Of a DNA stretch of 40,758 bases, positions 25,613 through 38,945 are shown one piece after another. Positions within the stretch are counted from its first letter, which is position 1, and each line of letters starts with the position of its first letter. Below the pieces are notes generated by a model, which saw nothing but the letters and a program-made list of their open reading frames with translations, ran no database searches and was not told the origin of the DNA. Origin of the DNA: an uncultured Alphaproteobacteria bacterium (GTDB lineage Bacteria > Pseudomonadota > Alphaproteobacteria > Methylaequorales > Methylaequoraceae); the NCBI GenBank assembly GCA_902569095.1, contig CACFSX010000007.1, positions 1-40,758 of the forward strand. Reading direction: 5' to 3'. A program made the translations under genes and the position numbers.

Positions 25613-25921
25613 CTACAGTTTAATTTCTATGTCAACTCCTGCAGCCAGTTCTAGTTTTTGCAGTGCATCAACGGTTTGCGGCGTCCACTCAGTAATATCC
25701 ATCATTCTCTTATGAGTCCGCATCTCAAGTTGATCACGAGATTTTTTATCAACGTGAGGAGATTTCAGTATTGTAAATTTCTCAATAATAGTGGGCAGGG
25801 GTATTGGACCTTTAACATTTGCTCCAGTCCTTTTAGCAGTGTTCACAATTTCGAGTGTTGTCTGGTCTAACACCCTGTGATCAAATGCTTTAAGTCTAAT
25901 GCGAATATTTTGATTAGCCAT
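25613..25921 (-). CDS. rpsJ: 30S ribosomal protein S10 (uS10) / NusE
   Basis: 102 residues, starting [20 protein letters not shown] and containing [13 protein letters not shown] and RTHKRMMDI. It is a head protein of the 30S and, as NusE, a partner of NusB and NusG in antitermination and transcription-translation coupling. It is the first gene of the S10 group but follows tuf by 22 bases, so it is likely read from the str promoter. Confidence 0.98.
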   Translation of the reverse strand: MANQNIRIRLKAFDHRVLDQTTLEIVNTAKRTGANVKGPIPLPTIIEKFTILKSPHVDKKSRDQLEMRTHKRMMDITEWTPQTVDALQKLELAAGVDIEIKL

Positions 25922-25943
25922 TTTTCCAAGTCCTATCTAAAAA

Positions 25944-27134
25944 TTACTCGACAATCTCAGCAACAACACCAGCTCCCACTGTTCTTCCACCTTCTCTGAT
26001 AGCAAACTTCAGACCTTTGTCCATTGCTATTGGAGTTAACAATTCAACAGATACTGAAACGTTATCGCCTGGCATTACCATTTCTGTTCCTGATGGCAAC
26101 TCTATTGTTCCAGTAACATCGGTTGTTCTAAAATAGAATTGAGGTCTATAATTTTTGAAGAATGGAGTATGCCTTCCTCCCTCATCTTTATTTAATATAT
26201 ATGCCTCTGCTTTAAACTTTTTATGCGGTTTTATTGATCCGGGTTTTGCTAAAACTTGACCTCTTTCAACTTCTTCTCTTTTAGTCCCTCTAAGAAGAAC
26301 TCCTACATTGTCACCGGCCTCTCCTCTATCCAGGAGTTTTCTAAACATTTCAACACCAGTACATACAGTTTTCTGAGTTTCTTTGATTCCCGTAATCTCT
26401 ATTTCATCATTTACATTTACAACACCTCTTTCAACTCTTCCAGTTACAACAGTACCTCTTCCTGAAATTGAGAAAACATCCTCGATTGGCATTAAGAAGT
26501 CTTGGTCGAGTGGTCTGGCTGGCTGAGGAATATGTTCGTCAACTTTTTGCATGAGTTCAAGGATTGCCTTTTTACCAGTATCTTCATTTGTATTTTCAAT
26601 CGCCGCAAGCGCCGATCCTTTTACAATTGGAATGTTATCTCCGTCAAACTCATATTTTGATAATAGCTCTCGAACCTCCATTTCGACTAAATCCAGTAGT
26701 TCGGGATCATCTACCTGATCTACTTTGTTCATAAAAACAACGATGGATGGAACACCAACTTGACGAGCTAAAAGAATATGCTCTTTAGTTTGAGGCATCG
26801 GACCGTCAGCTGCTGAAACGACAAGTATTGCACCATCCATCTGAGCTGCACCTGTAATCATATTCTTAACGTAGTCTGCATGACCAGGACAGTCAACATG
26901 AGCATAATGTCTTTTATCTGTTTGATATTCAACGTGTGCAGTAGAAATTGTTATTCCTCTTTCTTTTTCTTCAGGTGCTTTGTCTATTTGCGCATAATCC
27001 ATAGCAGTGGCTCCGCCAGTTTCAGATAAGACTTTTGTAATTGCTGCTGTTAATGTTGTTTTTCCATGATCAACGTGACCAATTGTACCGATGTTACAAT
27101 GTGGTTTACTTCTGTCGAATTTTTCTTTTGCCAT
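25944..27134 (-). CDS. tuf: Translation elongation factor Tu
   Basis: A 396-residue GTPase that delivers aminoacyl-tRNA to the A site. G1 is GHVDHGKT (19-26) and DCPGHADY gives G3. NKVD (G4) and SAL (G5) follow. Domains II and III are complete, with [12 protein letters not shown] and the C-terminal [12 protein letters not shown]. It lies between fusA (24-base gap) and rpsJ. This is the only tuf in the window. Confidence 0.99.
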   Translation of the reverse strand: MAKEKFDRSKPHCNIGTIGHVDHGKTTLTAAITKVLSETGGATAMDYAQIDKAPEEKERGITISTAHVEYQTDKRHYAHVDCPGHADYVKNMITGAAQMDGAILVVSAADGPMPQTKEHILLARQVGVPSIVVFMNKVDQVDDPELLDLVEMEVRELLSKYEFDGDNIPIVKGSALAAIENTNEDTGKKAILELMQKVDEHIPQPARPLDQDFLMPIEDVFSISGRGTVVTGRVERGVVNVNDEIEITGIKETQKTVCTGVEMFRKLLDRGEAGDNVGVLLRGTKREEVERGQVLAKPGSIKPHKKFKAEAYILNKDEGGRHTPFFKNYRPQFYFRTTDVTGTIELPSGTEMVMPGDNVSVSVELLTPIAMDKGLKFAIREGGRTVGAGVVAEIVE

Positions 27135-27158
27135 TTTAATTACTCCTTATTTAAAAAA

Positions 27159-29240
27159 TTAACCAGAAACTTTTTCCTTAACTTCTTCGGCCACGTTATG
27201 AGGAACTTCCTCATAGTGATCAAAAGTCATAGTATAGCTCGCCCTACCCTGGCTCATAGAACGTAAATTGTTAACGTATCCAAACATATTAGCTAAAGGA
27301 ACCATTCCGTTAACAACGTGATTGACTCCTCTCTGCTCCATGCCTGAAACTTGACCCCTTCTAGAATTTAAATCACCAATTATATCACCCATATACTCTT
27401 CCGGAGTTACAACTTCTACTTTCATCATTGGCTCCAAAAGTACAGCTTTTGCTTTTTGCATTGCTTCTCTAAAAGCTGCCCTAGCAGCAATTTCAAACGC
27501 CATTACACTTGAGTCCACGTCGTGAAATGCCCCGTCAACTAATTTGCATTTAAAATCAATAACTGGAAAACCGGCTAAAAATCCAGTTTCGATAGATGCC
27601 TTCAAGCCTTTTTCGACACCGGGTATATACTCCTTAGGAACTCTACCTCCTACGATTTTACTTTCAAAAATAAAACCGCCACCTTTTTCAAGCGGTTCAA
27701 ATTCCATTACAACCTTAGCAAATTGTCCTGCGCCGCCAGATTGCTTTTTGTGTGTATAATCAACTGATGTTGGTTGAGTTATTGTTTCTCTGTAGGCAAC
27801 TTGAGGTGCACCAACTGTTGCGTCGACTTTGAACTCTCTAAGCATTCTATCAACTAAAATTTCTAGATGAAGTTCTCCCATGCCTTTCATAACTGTTTGC
27901 CCAGATTCATGATCAATGCTGACTTTAAAAGAAGGATCTTCGGCTGCAAGACGCTGAAGTGCAATCCCCATTTTTTCCTGATCTGCCTTTGTTTTTGGTT
28001 CAACTGCAACCTCAATAACTGGGTCTGGAAATTCCATTCTCTCGAGAATAACTGCATTTTCAGGGTTACATAATGTATCCCCTGTTGTTGTATCTTTTAG
28101 ACCAGCAACAGCTATAATATCACCCGCATATGCTGTCTTGATGTCTTCTCTTGAATTAGAGTGCATTTGAAGCATTCTTCCAAATCGTTCTCTTTTATCT
28201 TTTACCGAGTTTAAAACAGAACTACCGGCTTCAATTTTTCCAGAATATACTCTCATGAAAGTTAAAGAGCCAACAAACGGATCATTCATGATTTTAAAAG
28301 CTAAAGCTGAAAAAGGTTCTTCATCGGAACTTTTTCTAGTTACAGGTTCATCCTCTTTTTGATATTTGACCCCTTTTATTGCTGGCACATCTAATGGAGA
28401 TGGAAGAAAATCCACAACCGCATCTAACATTGGCTGAACACCTTTATTTTTGAATGCGCTTCCACAGAGAACGGGGACGAATTTACCTCCAATAGTACCT
28501 ATCCTAACTAATTTCTTGACTTCCTCTTCAGTTGGCGAGGTACCATCAAGATATTTTTCCATAATTTCATCATCTAGTTCAACAACTGTTTCAATAAGTT
28601 TCTCTCTATATTTATTAGCTTCCTCTAACATATCCGATGGAATGTCTTCGTCAGCAAATTTGGCTCCTAGAGTCTCTTCTTGCCAAACAACAGCCTTCAT
28701 TCTGACCAAATCAATAATCCCTTTAAAATTGGATTCAGCCCCTAAAGGTAATTGCAATACCAACGGAACTGCTCCAAGTCTTTCAACAATCATATCAACA
28801 CATCTATAGAAATTAGCTCCAATCCTATCCATCTTGTTTATAAAACACATTCTTGGGACACCATATTTATCCGCTTGTCTCCATACTGTTTCAGATTGAG
28901 GTTCAACTCCCGCAACAGAATCAAAAACACAAACGCTTCCATCAAGAACTCTCAGGGATCTTTCAACTTCAATTGTAAAGTCAACATGTCCAGGTGTGTC
29001 GATTATATTAATTCTTTTATCATTCCAAAAACATGTTGTAGCGGCTGACGTAATTGTGATACCTCTCTCTTGTTCTTGCTCCATCCAATCCATTGTGGCA
29101 GCTCCATCATGAACCTCACCTATTTTGTGGGAAACCCCGGTATAATATAAAATTCTCTCGGTTGTTGTTGTTTTTCCTGCATCTATGTGAGCCATTATTC
29201 CAATGTTTCTATAGTTATCTAAATTTGTTTGTCTAGTCAT
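27159..29240 (-). CDS. fusA: Translation elongation factor G
   Basis: The GTPase that drives translocation and, with RRF, ribosome recycling. I start at ATG 29240, giving 693 residues, the usual alphaproteobacterial length, beginning [25 protein letters not shown], 6 bases before it, overlaps the rpsG stop and acts as ribosome-binding site. A start at 29264 would overlap rpsG by 20 bases. The G1 AHIDAGKT is at residues 17-24, followed by the [12 protein letters not shown] switch I region, DTPGHVDF (G3) and NKMD (G4). Domains II to V are intact through the [18 protein letters not shown] block. Confidence 0.98.
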   Translation of the reverse strand: MTRQTNLDNYRNIGIMAHIDAGKTTTTERILYYTGVSHKIGEVHDGAATMDWMEQEQERGITITSAATTCFWNDKRINIIDTPGHVDFTIEVERSLRVLDGSVCVFDSVAGVEPQSETVWRQADKYGVPRMCFINKMDRIGANFYRCVDMIVERLGAVPLVLQLPLGAESNFKGIIDLVRMKAVVWQEETLGAKFADEDIPSDMLEEANKYREKLIETVVELDDEIMEKYLDGTSPTEEEVKKLVRIGTIGGKFVPVLCGSAFKNKGVQPMLDAVVDFLPSPLDVPAIKGVKYQKEDEPVTRKSSDEEPFSALAFKIMNDPFVGSLTFMRVYSGKIEAGSSVLNSVKDKRERFGRMLQMHSNSREDIKTAYAGDIIAVAGLKDTTTGDTLCNPENAVILERMEFPDPVIEVAVEPKTKADQEKMGIALQRLAAEDPSFKVSIDHESGQTVMKGMGELHLEILVDRMLREFKVDATVGAPQVAYRETITQPTSVDYTHKKQSGGAGQFAKVVMEFEPLEKGGGFIFESKIVGGRVPKEYIPGVEKGLKASIETGFLAGFPVIDFKCKLVDGAFHDVDSSVMAFEIAARAAFREAMQKAKAVLLEPMMKVEVVTPEEYMGDIIGDLNSRRGQVSGMEQRGVNHVVNGMVPLANMFGYVNNLRSMSQGRASYTMTFDHYEEVPHNVAEEVKEKVSG

Positions 29241-29244
29241 TTTA

Positions 29245-29724
<480 letters not shown>

Positions 29725-30096
29725 TTACTTTGGTCTTTTGGCTCCGTATTTGGATCTTCTTTGTTTTCTATTTTTAACACCTTCAGTGTCAAGAATACCT
29801 CTCAGTACATGATATCTAACTCCTGGAAGATCTTTTACCCTGCCACCTCTTATTAAGACAACTGAATGCTCTTGAAGATTGTGCCCCTCACCTGGGATAT
29901 AACTTGTGACCTCAAAGCCATTTGTAAGCTTAACTCTTGCGACTTTTCTTAAAGCTGAATTAGGTTTTTTTGGCGTAGTTGTGTATACTCTTGTGCAAAC
30001 ACCCCTTTTTTGAGGACATCTTTCGAGAGCTGGAACCTTATTCCTTTTTAATTGTTTAGATCTAGGCGATCTAATTAACTGGTTAATAGTCGGCAT
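29725..30096 (-). CDS. rpsL: 30S ribosomal protein S12 (uS12)
   Basis: A 123-residue decoding-centre protein. It reads [29 protein letters not shown] contains Lys43 and [14 protein letters not shown] contains Lys88, the residues whose change gives streptomycin resistance, so the wild-type sensitive residues are present. Asp89 is the RimO methylthiolation site. AAGGGG precedes the ATG. It is the first gene of the str group, about 58 bases after the predicted transcription start. Confidence 0.98.
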   Translation of the reverse strand: MPTINQLIRSPRSKQLKRNKVPALERCPQKRGVCTRVYTTTPKKPNSALRKVARVKLTNGFEVTSYIPGEGHNLQEHSVVLIRGGRVKDLPGVRYHVLRGILDTEGVKNRKQRRSKYGAKRPK

Positions 30097-30129
30097 TTTT
30101 CCCCTTAATAAGTGTTTAGAAATTGTGTT

Positions 30130-30142
30130 TGGCTATTAGCCA
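30130..30142. promoter_or_regulatory. 6-1-6 palindrome in the rpsL leader
   Basis: TGGCTA-T-TAGCCA is a perfect inverted repeat between the candidate str promoter and rpsL. It could be an operator, or as RNA a small hairpin (UGGC/GCCA with a 5-base loop) in the leader. The function is inferred only from position and symmetry. Confidence 0.35.
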
Positions 30143-30160
30143 CTACCAATTATTCGTTGA

Positions 30161-30188
30161 AAGTTAACACATCTTCAATGACTGTCAA
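30161..30188 (-). promoter_or_regulatory. Candidate sigma-70 promoter of the str operon
   Basis: A perfect -35 TTGACA (30188-30183) and a moderate -10 TAACTT (30166-30161) are 16 bases apart on the minus strand, in the 111-base gap between rpoC and rpsL. The gap is the largest in the supercluster and is where a str promoter would be expected. A T-run follows the rpoC stop, but without a convincing hairpin. Confidence 0.5.
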
Positions 30189-30207
30189 CAATAGAAAAAA
30201 AAAAGTA

Positions 30208-33200
30208 TTAGGAAACTTTTTCTTCGTTTTGTGTTGCTTTACTAAGCAACTCTTTATCCTTTTGATTTGCTTCAATTTTTACCTGAGACATAAACGATCC
30301 TGTACCGCAAGGAACCAATCTACCAACGATAACGTTTTCTTTAAGTCCCATCAAACTATCAACTTTGCCAGACACAGATGCTTCCGTTAATACTCTTGTT
30401 GTTTCCTGGAAAGAGGCCGCGGAGACGAAACTGTCTGTTTGTAGAGATGCTTTAGTTATTCCTAGAAGAATTTGATATCCTTTAGCTGGTTTTCTTTTTT
30501 CTTTTTCAGCTTTGATGTTTTGTTCCAAAAATTCTTTCCTACTAACTTGTTCGCCAGCTAAAAGTGTAGTTTCACCTGGATCAGTGACTTCTATCTTTTG
30601 CATCATCTGTCTTACTATTACCTCTATGTGTTTGTCATTTATCTTAACACCTTGAAGTCTGTAAACATCTTGAACTTCTTTTGTAAGGTACGTTGATAGC
30701 GCCTCAACTCCTTTAATTCTCAAAATATCATGTGGTACGGAATTACCATCTACCAAAACATCGCCAATTTCTACAAAATCGCCTTCTTGAACTGTTAAGT
30801 GTTTAGACTTTGAGATCACATATTCTACAGGTTCTAAATTAGAATCATCAGGGACTATTGAAATTTTTCTTTTCATTTTATAGTCTTTTCCAAACTCAAC
30901 CTTTCCTGAAACTTCTGCTATGATTGCATGATCTTTTGGTTTTCTTGCTTCGAAAAGCTCGGCAACACGTGGTAATCCCCCAGTAATGTCTTTAGTTTTA
31001 CTTGATTCTTTCGGCACCCTTGCAATAACATCTCCCTGCTGAATACTCTGATCATTATTGACACTTATAATTGAATCTACAGTGAGAGGATAGTTAGCCA
31101 TGCTACCATTTTCTAAAACTAACACTTCACCATCGGACTTTTTGTCATGAATTTCGAGCCGCGGAACAAGATCTTGGTTTTTTGTTTGTTGCTTCCAGTC
31201 CATTACTATATTGCTGGACAAACCTGTTGATTCGTCAATTATCTCTCTGGTGGTAATGCCTTCTTCGAGATCTTTGAACTTTATTATACCGCTAATCTGC
31301 GCAATAATAGGCAAGGTAAACGGATCCCATTCTGCAATTATATCGTTTGATTTAACATCTTGGTTATCTGTAAAATTAATTTTACAGCCAAAAGGCAATC
31401 TGTGTTTAGCTTTTTCTTTTTTGTTCTCGTCTAAAATTAAAAGAGAAGCATTTCTCGACATATTTATTTGATTCCCAGAACTATCTGTAGCTGACTTTAA
31501 ATTCAGGTATTTAACTTTACCCTTTACCTTTGATTCTATATTAGAAACCTCAGTTCCTTTTTGAGCCGCTCCTCCAATATGAAATGTCCTCATCGTTAAT
31601 TGCGTACCTGGTTCACCAATCGATTGTGCTGCTATCACTCCAACAGCTTCTCCAATATTTACCGGCGTTCCTCTGGCAAGGTCTCTTCCATAACATTTAG
31701 CACAAACGCCGAACTCAGCTTCGCAAGTTAGCACTGACCTAACTTTGATTTGTTCAAATCCAACTTTATCAATGAGGGGTAAATGTTCTTCTGAGATAAT
31801 GTCACCAGATTTCGCAATGATTTTATTATCTTTATCAATTAAATCTTCAGACAAAGTTCTTCCTAAAACCCTTTCTGATAATGGTTCAACAATTTCACCA
31901 CCTTCAACTAACTCACTTAGAGTTATATATTTTGATGTGAAACAATCATCAACTGTTATTATTGAATCCTGCGCAACATCTACTAATCGTCTAGTTAGAT
32001 ACCCAGAATTTGCAGTTTTTAGAGCAGTATCAGCTAAACCTTTTCGTGCGCCATGACTTGAATTAAAATACTCTAAAACTGTAAGCCCCTCTTTAAAATT
32101 TGCAACAATTGGCGTCTCAATAATTTCTCCTGAAGGTTTTGCCATCAAACCTCTCATTCCTGATAATTGCTTTAATTGAGCAGCTGATCCTCTTGCGCCA
32201 GAATCAGCCATCATATAAACAGAATTAAAATTTTCTACCTTATCAGATTCTTTAGGAACGAGAATTTTCATCATTTCATCAGCAACTGAATCTGAACATT
32301 TTGCCCAGGCATCAACAACTTTATTATATTTTTCGCCCCTTGTAATTAAGCCTTCAGAATATTGTTTTTCATAAGATTTTACCTTATTTTCTGTATCATC
32401 TAATAAATTAGTCTTTTCTGGTGGAATTAGTAGATCGTCTTTTCCAAAAGATATTCCAGCTTTACAAGCTTCTCTAAAGCCAATTTCCATTAACTTATCA
32501 GCAAATATTACTGTTTTTTTCTGACCACAATGCCTGTATACTAGATCGATTGCATTACTTATTTCTTTTTTTGTAAGAACTTTATTAATTATCTCAAAAC
32601 TAACTTTAGGATGTTTTGGAAGAATTTCACTTATTAACATTCTTCCAGGAGTCGTTGTAACTGTTTTTCTTACAGTTTCAAAGTTTTCATTTACAGTTTC
32701 AAATCTACACGTAACTTTAGAGTGTAATGATACATTTTTTTGGTCGATTGCAATTAGAAGTTCTTCTACAGAAGAGAAAATCATCCCTTCACCTAAACCG
32801 CCTGGACTCATCAAACTTAAATAATATAAACCTAAAATCATATCTTGAGATGGAACAATTATAGGCTTTCCATTGGCAGGAGATAAAATATTATTAGTTG
32901 ACATCATTAGCACACGTGCCTCGAGTTGAGATTCAAGCGATAGTGGTACGTGTACAGCCATTTGATCACCATCAAAGTCTGCGTTAAAGGCAGTACAAAC
33001 TAAAGGGTGAAGTTGAATTGCTTTTCCTTCGATTAAAATTGGTTCGAATGCTTGGATTCCCAATCTATGCAAAGTCGGGGCTCTATTTAGAAGCACAGGA
33101 TGTTCTCTAATGACCTCTGCAAGAATATCCCAGACTTCTGGTCTTTCTTTTTCAACCATTTTTTTTGCTGCTTTTACTGTTGTTGCTAAATTATATTTTT

Positions 33201-34356
33201 CTAACTTCGAATAAATAAATGGTTTGAAGAGTTCTATTGCCATTTTCTTTGGAATTCCACATTGATGAAGTTTAAGTTCAGGCCCAACAACTATCACTGA
33301 TCTTCCTGAATAATCAACACGTTTACCTAAAAGATTTTGCCTAAACCTACCTTGTTTTCCTTTAAGCATATCGGACAAAGATTTTAGTGGTCTTTTATTT
33401 GTACCAGTTATAACTCTTCCTCTTCTTCCATTATCAAATAAGGCATCACAAGCTTCCTGAAGCATTCTTTTCTCATTCCTAACAATTATATCAGGGGCTT
33501 TCAGCGTTAATAATCGTTGTAATCTATTGTTCCTATTAATAACTCTTCTATATAAATCATTTAGGTCAGAAGTTGCAAACCTTCCACCATCTAGAGGAAC
33601 GAGTGGTCTTAATTCAGGGGGAATAACAGGAATGACATTTAAAATCATCCATTCTGGTTTTAGTTTAGAACTAAGGAAAGCTTCAATAAGTTTCAGTCTT
33701 TTTACTAATTTTTTCTTTTTAGTTTCAGATGAAGTTGAACTTAGCTCTTCCCTCACTATTTTTTGTTCATCTTGAAGATTTATCTCTGAAAGTAACTTTT
33801 GGATTGCTTCTGCGCCTATCATACTTTGAAAACTCTCTCCAAATTCTTCTTTTAATTCAGTATTCTCTTCGTCAGACAAAATCTGGAATTTTTTAAGAGA
33901 TTTGACCATTCCAGGTTCTGTGACAATAAAACTTTCGAAATAAAGAACTTTTTCTAAATCTTTTAATGCTAAGTCCAACAGCAATCCAATTCTACTTGGA
34001 AGAGATTTTAAAAACCAAATGTGAGCAACAGGCGCAGCAAGGGGAATATGCCCCATTCTCTCTCTCCTAACTTTTGTTAATGTTACTTCAACTCCACATT
34101 TTTCACAGATTATACCTTTGAATTTCATCCTTTTATATTTGCCACAAACACATTCGTAATCCTTTATTGGACCAAATATACGGGCGCAAAATAATCCACT
34201 CCTTTCAGGCTTGAAAGTCCTATAATTTATAGTTTCTGGCTTTTTAATTTCTCCGTGTGACCATGATATGATTTCGTCAGGACTTGCAATTGATATTCTT
34301 AAGTGATCAAAATTTACAAAGCTGGGTTTTTCGATAAGTTTTATAAGTTCATTCAT
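30208..34356 (-). CDS. rpoC: RNA polymerase beta' subunit
   Basis: The catalytic clamp subunit of RNA polymerase, 1382 residues. The N-terminal zinc finger has Cys69, Cys71, Cys84 and Cys87 (YECVCG...GIICEKCG). The active-site NADFDGDQM has Asp460, Asp462 and Asp464 at the same numbers as in E. coli. [15 protein letters not shown] precedes it. The second zinc site is in the [17 protein letters not shown] region, followed by [13 protein letters not shown] of the trigger-loop area. The ATG is 9 bases after the rpoB stop. After its stop comes a run of ten Ts in the mRNA sense. Confidence 0.99.
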   Translation of the reverse strand: MNELIKLIEKPSFVNFDHLRISIASPDEIISWSHGEIKKPETINYRTFKPERSGLFCARIFGPIKDYECVCGKYKRMKFKGIICEKCGVEVTLTKVRRERMGHIPLAAPVAHIWFLKSLPSRIGLLLDLALKDLEKVLYFESFIVTEPGMVKSLKKFQILSDEENTELKEEFGESFQSMIGAEAIQKLLSEINLQDEQKIVREELSSTSSETKKKKLVKRLKLIEAFLSSKLKPEWMILNVIPVIPPELRPLVPLDGGRFATSDLNDLYRRVINRNNRLQRLLTLKAPDIIVRNEKRMLQEACDALFDNGRRGRVITGTNKRPLKSLSDMLKGKQGRFRQNLLGKRVDYSGRSVIVVGPELKLHQCGIPKKMAIELFKPFIYSKLEKYNLATTVKAAKKMVEKERPEVWDILAEVIREHPVLLNRAPTLHRLGIQAFEPILIEGKAIQLHPLVCTAFNADFDGDQMAVHVPLSLESQLEARVLMMSTNNILSPANGKPIIVPSQDMILGLYYLSLMSPGGLGEGMIFSSVEELLIAIDQKNVSLHSKVTCRFETVNENFETVRKTVTTTPGRMLISEILPKHPKVSFEIINKVLTKKEISNAIDLVYRHCGQKKTVIFADKLMEIGFREACKAGISFGKDDLLIPPEKTNLLDDTENKVKSYEKQYSEGLITRGEKYNKVVDAWAKCSDSVADEMMKILVPKESDKVENFNSVYMMADSGARGSAAQLKQLSGMRGLMAKPSGEIIETPIVANFKEGLTVLEYFNSSHGARKGLADTALKTANSGYLTRRLVDVAQDSIITVDDCFTSKYITLSELVEGGEIVEPLSERVLGRTLSEDLIDKDNKIIAKSGDIISEEHLPLIDKVGFEQIKVRSVLTCEAEFGVCAKCYGRDLARGTPVNIGEAVGVIAAQSIGEPGTQLTMRTFHIGGAAQKGTEVSNIESKVKGKVKYLNLKSATDSSGNQINMSRNASLLILDENKKEKAKHRLPFGCKINFTDNQDVKSNDIIAEWDPFTLPIIAQISGIIKFKDLEEGITTREIIDESTGLSSNIVMDWKQQTKNQDLVPRLEIHDKKSDGEVLVLENGSMANYPLTVDSIISVNNDQSIQQGDVIARVPKESSKTKDITGGLPRVAELFEARKPKDHAIIAEVSGKVEFGKDYKMKRKISIVPDDSNLEPVEYVISKSKHLTVQEGDFVEIGDVLVDGNSVPHDILRIKGVEALSTYLTKEVQDVYRLQGVKINDKHIEVIVRQMMQKIEVTDPGETTLLAGEQVSRKEFLEQNIKAEKEKRKPAKGYQILLGITKASLQTDSFVSAASFQETTRVLTEASVSGKVDSLMGLKENVIVGRLVPCGTGSFMSQVKIEANQKDKELLSKATQNEEKVS

Positions 34357-34365
34357 ACATCACCT

Positions 34366-37300
34366 TTAATTTACATTTCTTTCTAGAAGTTCAACATTTA
34401 GACCAAGAGATTTCAATTCCATGATTAAGACATTAAATGATTCAGGAATTCCTGATTCAATATTATCATCGCCTCTTACAATTGTTTCGTATGCCTTGGT
34501 TCGTCCAGATACATCGTCGGACTTTACAGTTAACATTTCTTGCAAAGTATAAGAAGCTCCATATGCTTCTAGAGCCCATACTTCCATTTCACCAAATCTT
34601 TGGCCGCCAAATTGCGCTTTACCTCCCAAAGGTTGCTGTGTTACAAGACTATATGGTCCAATTGACCTTGCATGAATTTTATCATCTACAAGATGGTTAA
34701 GCTTTAACATATATATTTGTCCAACTGTAATAGGTCTGTCAAAATAATTTCCCGTTCTTCCATCAATTAATCTTTGTTGACCACTTGTGTGACTAGATGC
34801 GAGGCTAAAGTAACTGTTAATATCTAATTCTTTCGCACCATCGAAGACTGGTGTAGCGAAAGGAACTCCAGTCCTTAATTGTAAAGCTCTTTCGATTATT
34901 TCACTATCAGAAAGTTTAGAGAATCTATCATTAAAGATGTCATCGCCATAAACATCTTTAAATAATTTCTTCAGTTTTACAACATTTGATTTGTCATTAT
35001 TCGAGCTCAGTGCAAGAGTATGAAACTTTTTACCTAAATCAACTGAAGCCCCTCCCAAATGCGTTTCTAGAATCTGCCCAACATTCATTCTTGAAGGAAC
35101 TCCAAGAGGGTTAAGGACAATATCTACTGGCGTACCGTCTTCCATGTAAGGCATATCTTCAACTGGAATAATTCTTGATATAACACCTTTATTTCCATGT
35201 CTTCCAGCCATTTTATCTCCCGGTGCAAGTTGTCTTTTTACAGCAACAAATACTTTTACAAGCTTCATAACACCTGGCATTAATTCGTCACCAGATTGAA
35301 CTTTATCAACTTTAGATTGAAAAGTTTTATTTAATAGATCAAGACTCTGATTAAAAGCATCATTGAGTGATTCTATTTTTTTCATAATTGAATCAGATTT
35401 AACAGAAATCTTTTTTAATTGGGCAAGTTTTGATTCGTCTAAAAGCTCTTTAGTCAATTTAGTGTTTTTTGGTTTTTTTTCTAGTCCGCTCTCATATTCT
35501 TGGTTGAGAAGGATAGATTTAAGATTACTTTCATAACTTGATTCAAGAATGAATTTTTCATCCTCCATATCAATATGAAGTTGTTCTATTTGAGTTCTTT
35601 CATTAGATAAAGATCTCTCATCTTTATCAATACCTCTTCTTGAGAATACTCTAACCTCGACTACCGTCCCTGCTACTCCAGGAGGAAGTCTTAAAGAGGT
35701 ATCTTTTACGTCAGCTGCTTTTTCTCCAAAAATTGCTCTAAGCAGTTTTTCTTCGGGCGTCATTGGAGATTCTCCTTTTGGTGTTACTTTACCTACTAAA
35801 ATGTCTCCTGGATTAACTTTAGCACCAATATGCACAATTCCAGCCTCATCAAGATTGGTCAAGGACTCTTCACCAATATTTGGGATATCTCTTGTAATTT
35901 CTTCTTGTCCGAGCTTTGTATCTCTGGCAAGAACTTCAAATTCTTGAATGTGAATTGAGGTAAAAACATCGTCAACAACAAGTTTTTCTGAAATCAAAAT
36001 AGAATCTTCATAGTTGTAGCCATTCCATGGCATGAAAGCAACAGTAACATTTTTACCCAAGGCAAGTTCTCCTGTCTTTGATGCAGGACCATCAGCTATG
36101 ATGTCTCCTTCTTCAACAAAATCTCCTTTTTTTACTAATGGAGTCTGGTTAATGCATGTATCTTGATTTGATCTTTGAAACTTACTTAATCTATAGATAT
36201 CAACACCAGTATCTTTATCACTTTTCTGCGATGCGCTTATAACAATTCTAGATGAGTCTACTTGATTTACAAAACCAGATCTTTTTGCAACTACTACCAC
36301 TCCTGAATCTCTTGCAACAACAGATTCCATTCCAGTGCCAACAAAGGGTGATTCACTTTTGAGAAGTGGGACTGCCTGGCGCATCATGTTTGAACCCATT
36401 AAAGCTCTATTAGCATCATCATTTTCAAGAAATGGAATTAAAGCTGCTGCGACAGACACACATTGTTTTGGAGAAACATCGATAAAGTCTACATCTTTTG
36501 GATCCAACATTAAAAAATCTCCACTTTTTCTACAAGAAATAAAATTCCTTTCGAAAGAGCCATTATTTTTTAATGGTTCGTTGGCTTGAGCTATTGCAAA
36601 TTTCTCCTCTTCCATGGCTGAAAGATAGACTATTTCAGAAGTAACTTTTGAATTAACAACTTTTCTGTACGGAGTTTCTATGAATCCATATGTATTCACT
36701 TTAGAATATGTTGCTAAAGAGTTAATTAATCCAATATTTGGTCCTTCAGGGGTTTCAATAGGACATATTCTTCCATAATGAGATGGATGAACGTCCCTAA
36801 CTTCAAATCCTGCACGTTCTCTTGAAAGTCCACCAGGACCTAAAGCAGAAAGCCTTCTTTTATGTGTAATTTCAGATAATGGATTTGTTTGATCCATAAA
36901 TTGAGAAAGTTGACTTTGTCCAAAAAATTCTCTTACAGCGGCAGAAGCTGGTTTAGGGTTTACAAGATCATTAGGCATCACCGTCTCAATATCAGGAGCA
37001 TTTGTCATTCTTTCTTTTATTGCTCTTTCCATTCTGATCACGCCAAGAGTGTATTGATTTTCTAACAATTCTCCAACAGATCTTACTCTTCTGTTTCCAA
37101 GATGATCAATATCATCAATGTGGCCATTTCCGTCTTTAAGTCCAGCTAAGTAACTTACAATTTTTATTATGTCACTGTTCTGTAGCACTCTTAAATTTAA
37201 ATCTGTGTCAAGGTTTAGTCTTGTATTTATTTTTAGCCTTCCCACAGGTGAGAGATCATATCGCTCTCTGTCAAAAAAGAGACTTCTAAAAAGCTTATCC

Positions 37301-38541
37301 GCTGCCTCAACTGTTGGAGGTTCACCAGGTCTAAGAATTTTATAAATTTCTGTAATAGCATCGTTTCTATTTTTATTTTTATCTGCAAAAAAAGTATCTC
37401 TTACATATGAACCTTGTTGATTAGAATTTATGTGCAACACTTCAAATTCATTAATGTTTTTTTCTTCCAAATATTTTAGTGTATTTTCGGAAATCTGATC
37501 TCCAGCTTCAAAGTAAATAATTCCAGTATTGCTATCGAATATATCATTTGCTAAAAATTTTTCGTGAATCGTTGAGTTATCAAGAAATAAATTTTTGACA
37601 GAATTCTCGGATAACTTTTTTTGTAATACGATGTTAAATTTTTCTCCGGCTTTTGCGAATATTTTTCCCGAGTCTGAATCGATCAAATCAAACTCAAGCT
37701 TCGTGCCAATGAAATCTTCTTTATTGTAATTTATCTGCCATCCTTTATTTTTTCTTTTCAAGGTAGAGGTTTTATAAAAAAATTTAAATAATTCCGCGTG
37801 ACTCATACCGTTAATCTTGTTGTAGTCGATCTCTTTGCCATCTTTCTTACAATTTTCTCTGTATTCTGAAGATTTCTTATTGTCTAATGCCAATAGCAGA
37901 GAAGAGGCTAATAGTTTTCTTCTTTTATCAATTCTTACATAGAGTAAGTCTTTTGGATCAAACTCAAAATCTATCCATGAACCGTTGTAAGGTATTAATC
38001 TTGATGCAAAGAGAAATTTTCCAGATGAATGACTTTTACCTTTATCATGATCAAAGAAAACCCCAGGAGACCGATGCATTTGAGAAACAACTACCCTTGT
38101 AGTTCCATTGAAAACAAAAGTACCTTTTGATGTCATTAATGGCATATCTCCAAGATACACATCCTGTTCTTTAATATCTTTTACAGAGGAAATGCCTGTT
38201 TCTTCGTCAATCTCTCTTATAATTAAGTTTAATGTAACCTTAAGAAGAGAACCATATGTTCCTCCTCTTTGTATGCACTCTTCAACATCGTATTTTGGAT
38301 CCTCAAGTTCGTATCTAACAAAGCGAAGTTCAGCAACACCCGAAAAATCAGTTATTGGAAAAACTTTGTTAAATACTGCCTGAAGTCCAATATCTTCTCT
38401 TTCTTCTGGTTTTATATCTTTTTGGAGAAAAAGATCATATGAATTTTTCTGGATTTCCAAAAGATTTGGCATATTTACCAGATCTGGAATTTTTCCGAAA
38501 CTTTTTCTAATATTTTGTTTGTCAGTGAATGATTTTTTCAT
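34366..38541 (-). CDS. rpoB: RNA polymerase beta subunit
   Basis: A 1391-residue subunit with the usual alphaproteobacterial length. The rifampicin region [20 protein letters not shown] has Asp550, His560, Arg563 and Ser565 as in sensitive E. coli (516, 526, 529, 531). The wild-type residues are present. [11 protein letters not shown] follows. The C-terminal [20 protein letters not shown] is standard. Only 6 bases separate its ATG from the rplL stop, leaving no room for the attenuator and RNase III site found there in E. coli, so beta should be made in step with L7/L12 transcription. Confidence 0.99.
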   Translation of the reverse strand: MKKSFTDKQNIRKSFGKIPDLVNMPNLLEIQKNSYDLFLQKDIKPEEREDIGLQAVFNKVFPITDFSGVAELRFVRYELEDPKYDVEECIQRGGTYGSLLKVTLNLIIREIDEETGISSVKDIKEQDVYLGDMPLMTSKGTFVFNGTTRVVVSQMHRSPGVFFDHDKGKSHSSGKFLFASRLIPYNGSWIDFEFDPKDLLYVRIDKRRKLLASSLLLALDNKKSSEYRENCKKDGKEIDYNKINGMSHAELFKFFYKTSTLKRKNKGWQINYNKEDFIGTKLEFDLIDSDSGKIFAKAGEKFNIVLQKKLSENSVKNLFLDNSTIHEKFLANDIFDSNTGIIYFEAGDQISENTLKYLEEKNINEFEVLHINSNQQGSYVRDTFFADKNKNRNDAITEIYKILRPGEPPTVEAADKLFRSLFFDRERYDLSPVGRLKINTRLNLDTDLNLRVLQNSDIIKIVSYLAGLKDGNGHIDDIDHLGNRRVRSVGELLENQYTLGVIRMERAIKERMTNAPDIETVMPNDLVNPKPASAAVREFFGQSQLSQFMDQTNPLSEITHKRRLSALGPGGLSRERAGFEVRDVHPSHYGRICPIETPEGPNIGLINSLATYSKVNTYGFIETPYRKVVNSKVTSEIVYLSAMEEEKFAIAQANEPLKNNGSFERNFISCRKSGDFLMLDPKDVDFIDVSPKQCVSVAAALIPFLENDDANRALMGSNMMRQAVPLLKSESPFVGTGMESVVARDSGVVVVAKRSGFVNQVDSSRIVISASQKSDKDTGVDIYRLSKFQRSNQDTCINQTPLVKKGDFVEEGDIIADGPASKTGELALGKNVTVAFMPWNGYNYEDSILISEKLVVDDVFTSIHIQEFEVLARDTKLGQEEITRDIPNIGEESLTNLDEAGIVHIGAKVNPGDILVGKVTPKGESPMTPEEKLLRAIFGEKAADVKDTSLRLPPGVAGTVVEVRVFSRRGIDKDERSLSNERTQIEQLHIDMEDEKFILESSYESNLKSILLNQEYESGLEKKPKNTKLTKELLDESKLAQLKKISVKSDSIMKKIESLNDAFNQSLDLLNKTFQSKVDKVQSGDELMPGVMKLVKVFVAVKRQLAPGDKMAGRHGNKGVISRIIPVEDMPYMEDGTPVDIVLNPLGVPSRMNVGQILETHLGGASVDLGKKFHTLALSSNNDKSNVVKLKKLFKDVYGDDIFNDRFSKLSDSEIIERALQLRTGVPFATPVFDGAKELDINSYFSLASSHTSGQQRLIDGRTGNYFDRPITVGQIYMLKLNHLVDDKIHARSIGPYSLVTQQPLGGKAQFGGQRFGEMEVWALEAYGASYTLQEMLTVKSDDVSGRTKAYETIVRGDDNIESGIPESFNVLIMELKSLGLNVELLERNVN

Positions 38542-38547
38542 ATGATG

Positions 38548-38928
38548 CTACTTAAGTTCTACAGTTGCGCCAGCTTCTTCAAGCTGTTTTTTGAACTTTT
38601 CAGCATCTTCCTTATTTACACCATCTTTTAACTTACTTGGAGCTCCTTCTACTAAATCTTTAGCTTCTTTTAATCCAAGCCCTGTGATCGTTCTGACTTC
38701 TTTGATAACATTTATTTTCTTGTCTCCGGAGGCAGCTAAGTGAATTTCAAACTCAGTTTTTTCTTCAGCTGCTGCTGCTTCAGCAGGTGCTCCTCCAGCT
38801 GCAGCCGCAACAGCAACAGGAGCCGCAGCAGAAACACCCCATTTTTCCTCTAAAATTTTAGTTAATTCTGAAGCTTCGAGGACAGTTAACGTAGATAAAT
38901 CTTCAGCAATTTTTTGGACATCAGCCAT
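38548..38928 (-). CDS. rplL: 50S ribosomal protein L7/L12 (bL12)
   Basis: A 126-residue stalk protein that recruits translation factors. It has an N-terminal dimerisation helix ([19 protein letters not shown]), an Ala/Gly-rich hinge at about residues 33-55, and a C-terminal factor-binding domain with [20 protein letters not shown]. It is the only multi-copy protein of the ribosome. The gap to rplJ is 17 bases. Confidence 0.98.
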   Translation of the reverse strand: MADVQKIAEDLSTLTVLEASELTKILEEKWGVSAAAPVAVAAAAGGAPAEAAAAEEKTEFEIHLAASGDKKINVIKEVRTITGLGLKEAKDLVEGAPSKLKDGVNKEDAEKFKKQLEEAGATVELK

Positions 38929-38945
38929 ATTTTTACTCCTTAAAA

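Noticed and set aside
30185-30207. Rho-independent terminator after rpoC
   Set aside because: Ten Ts follow the stop, but only a weak AAAAAG/CTTTTT pairing precedes them, so no convincing GC-containing stem exists.
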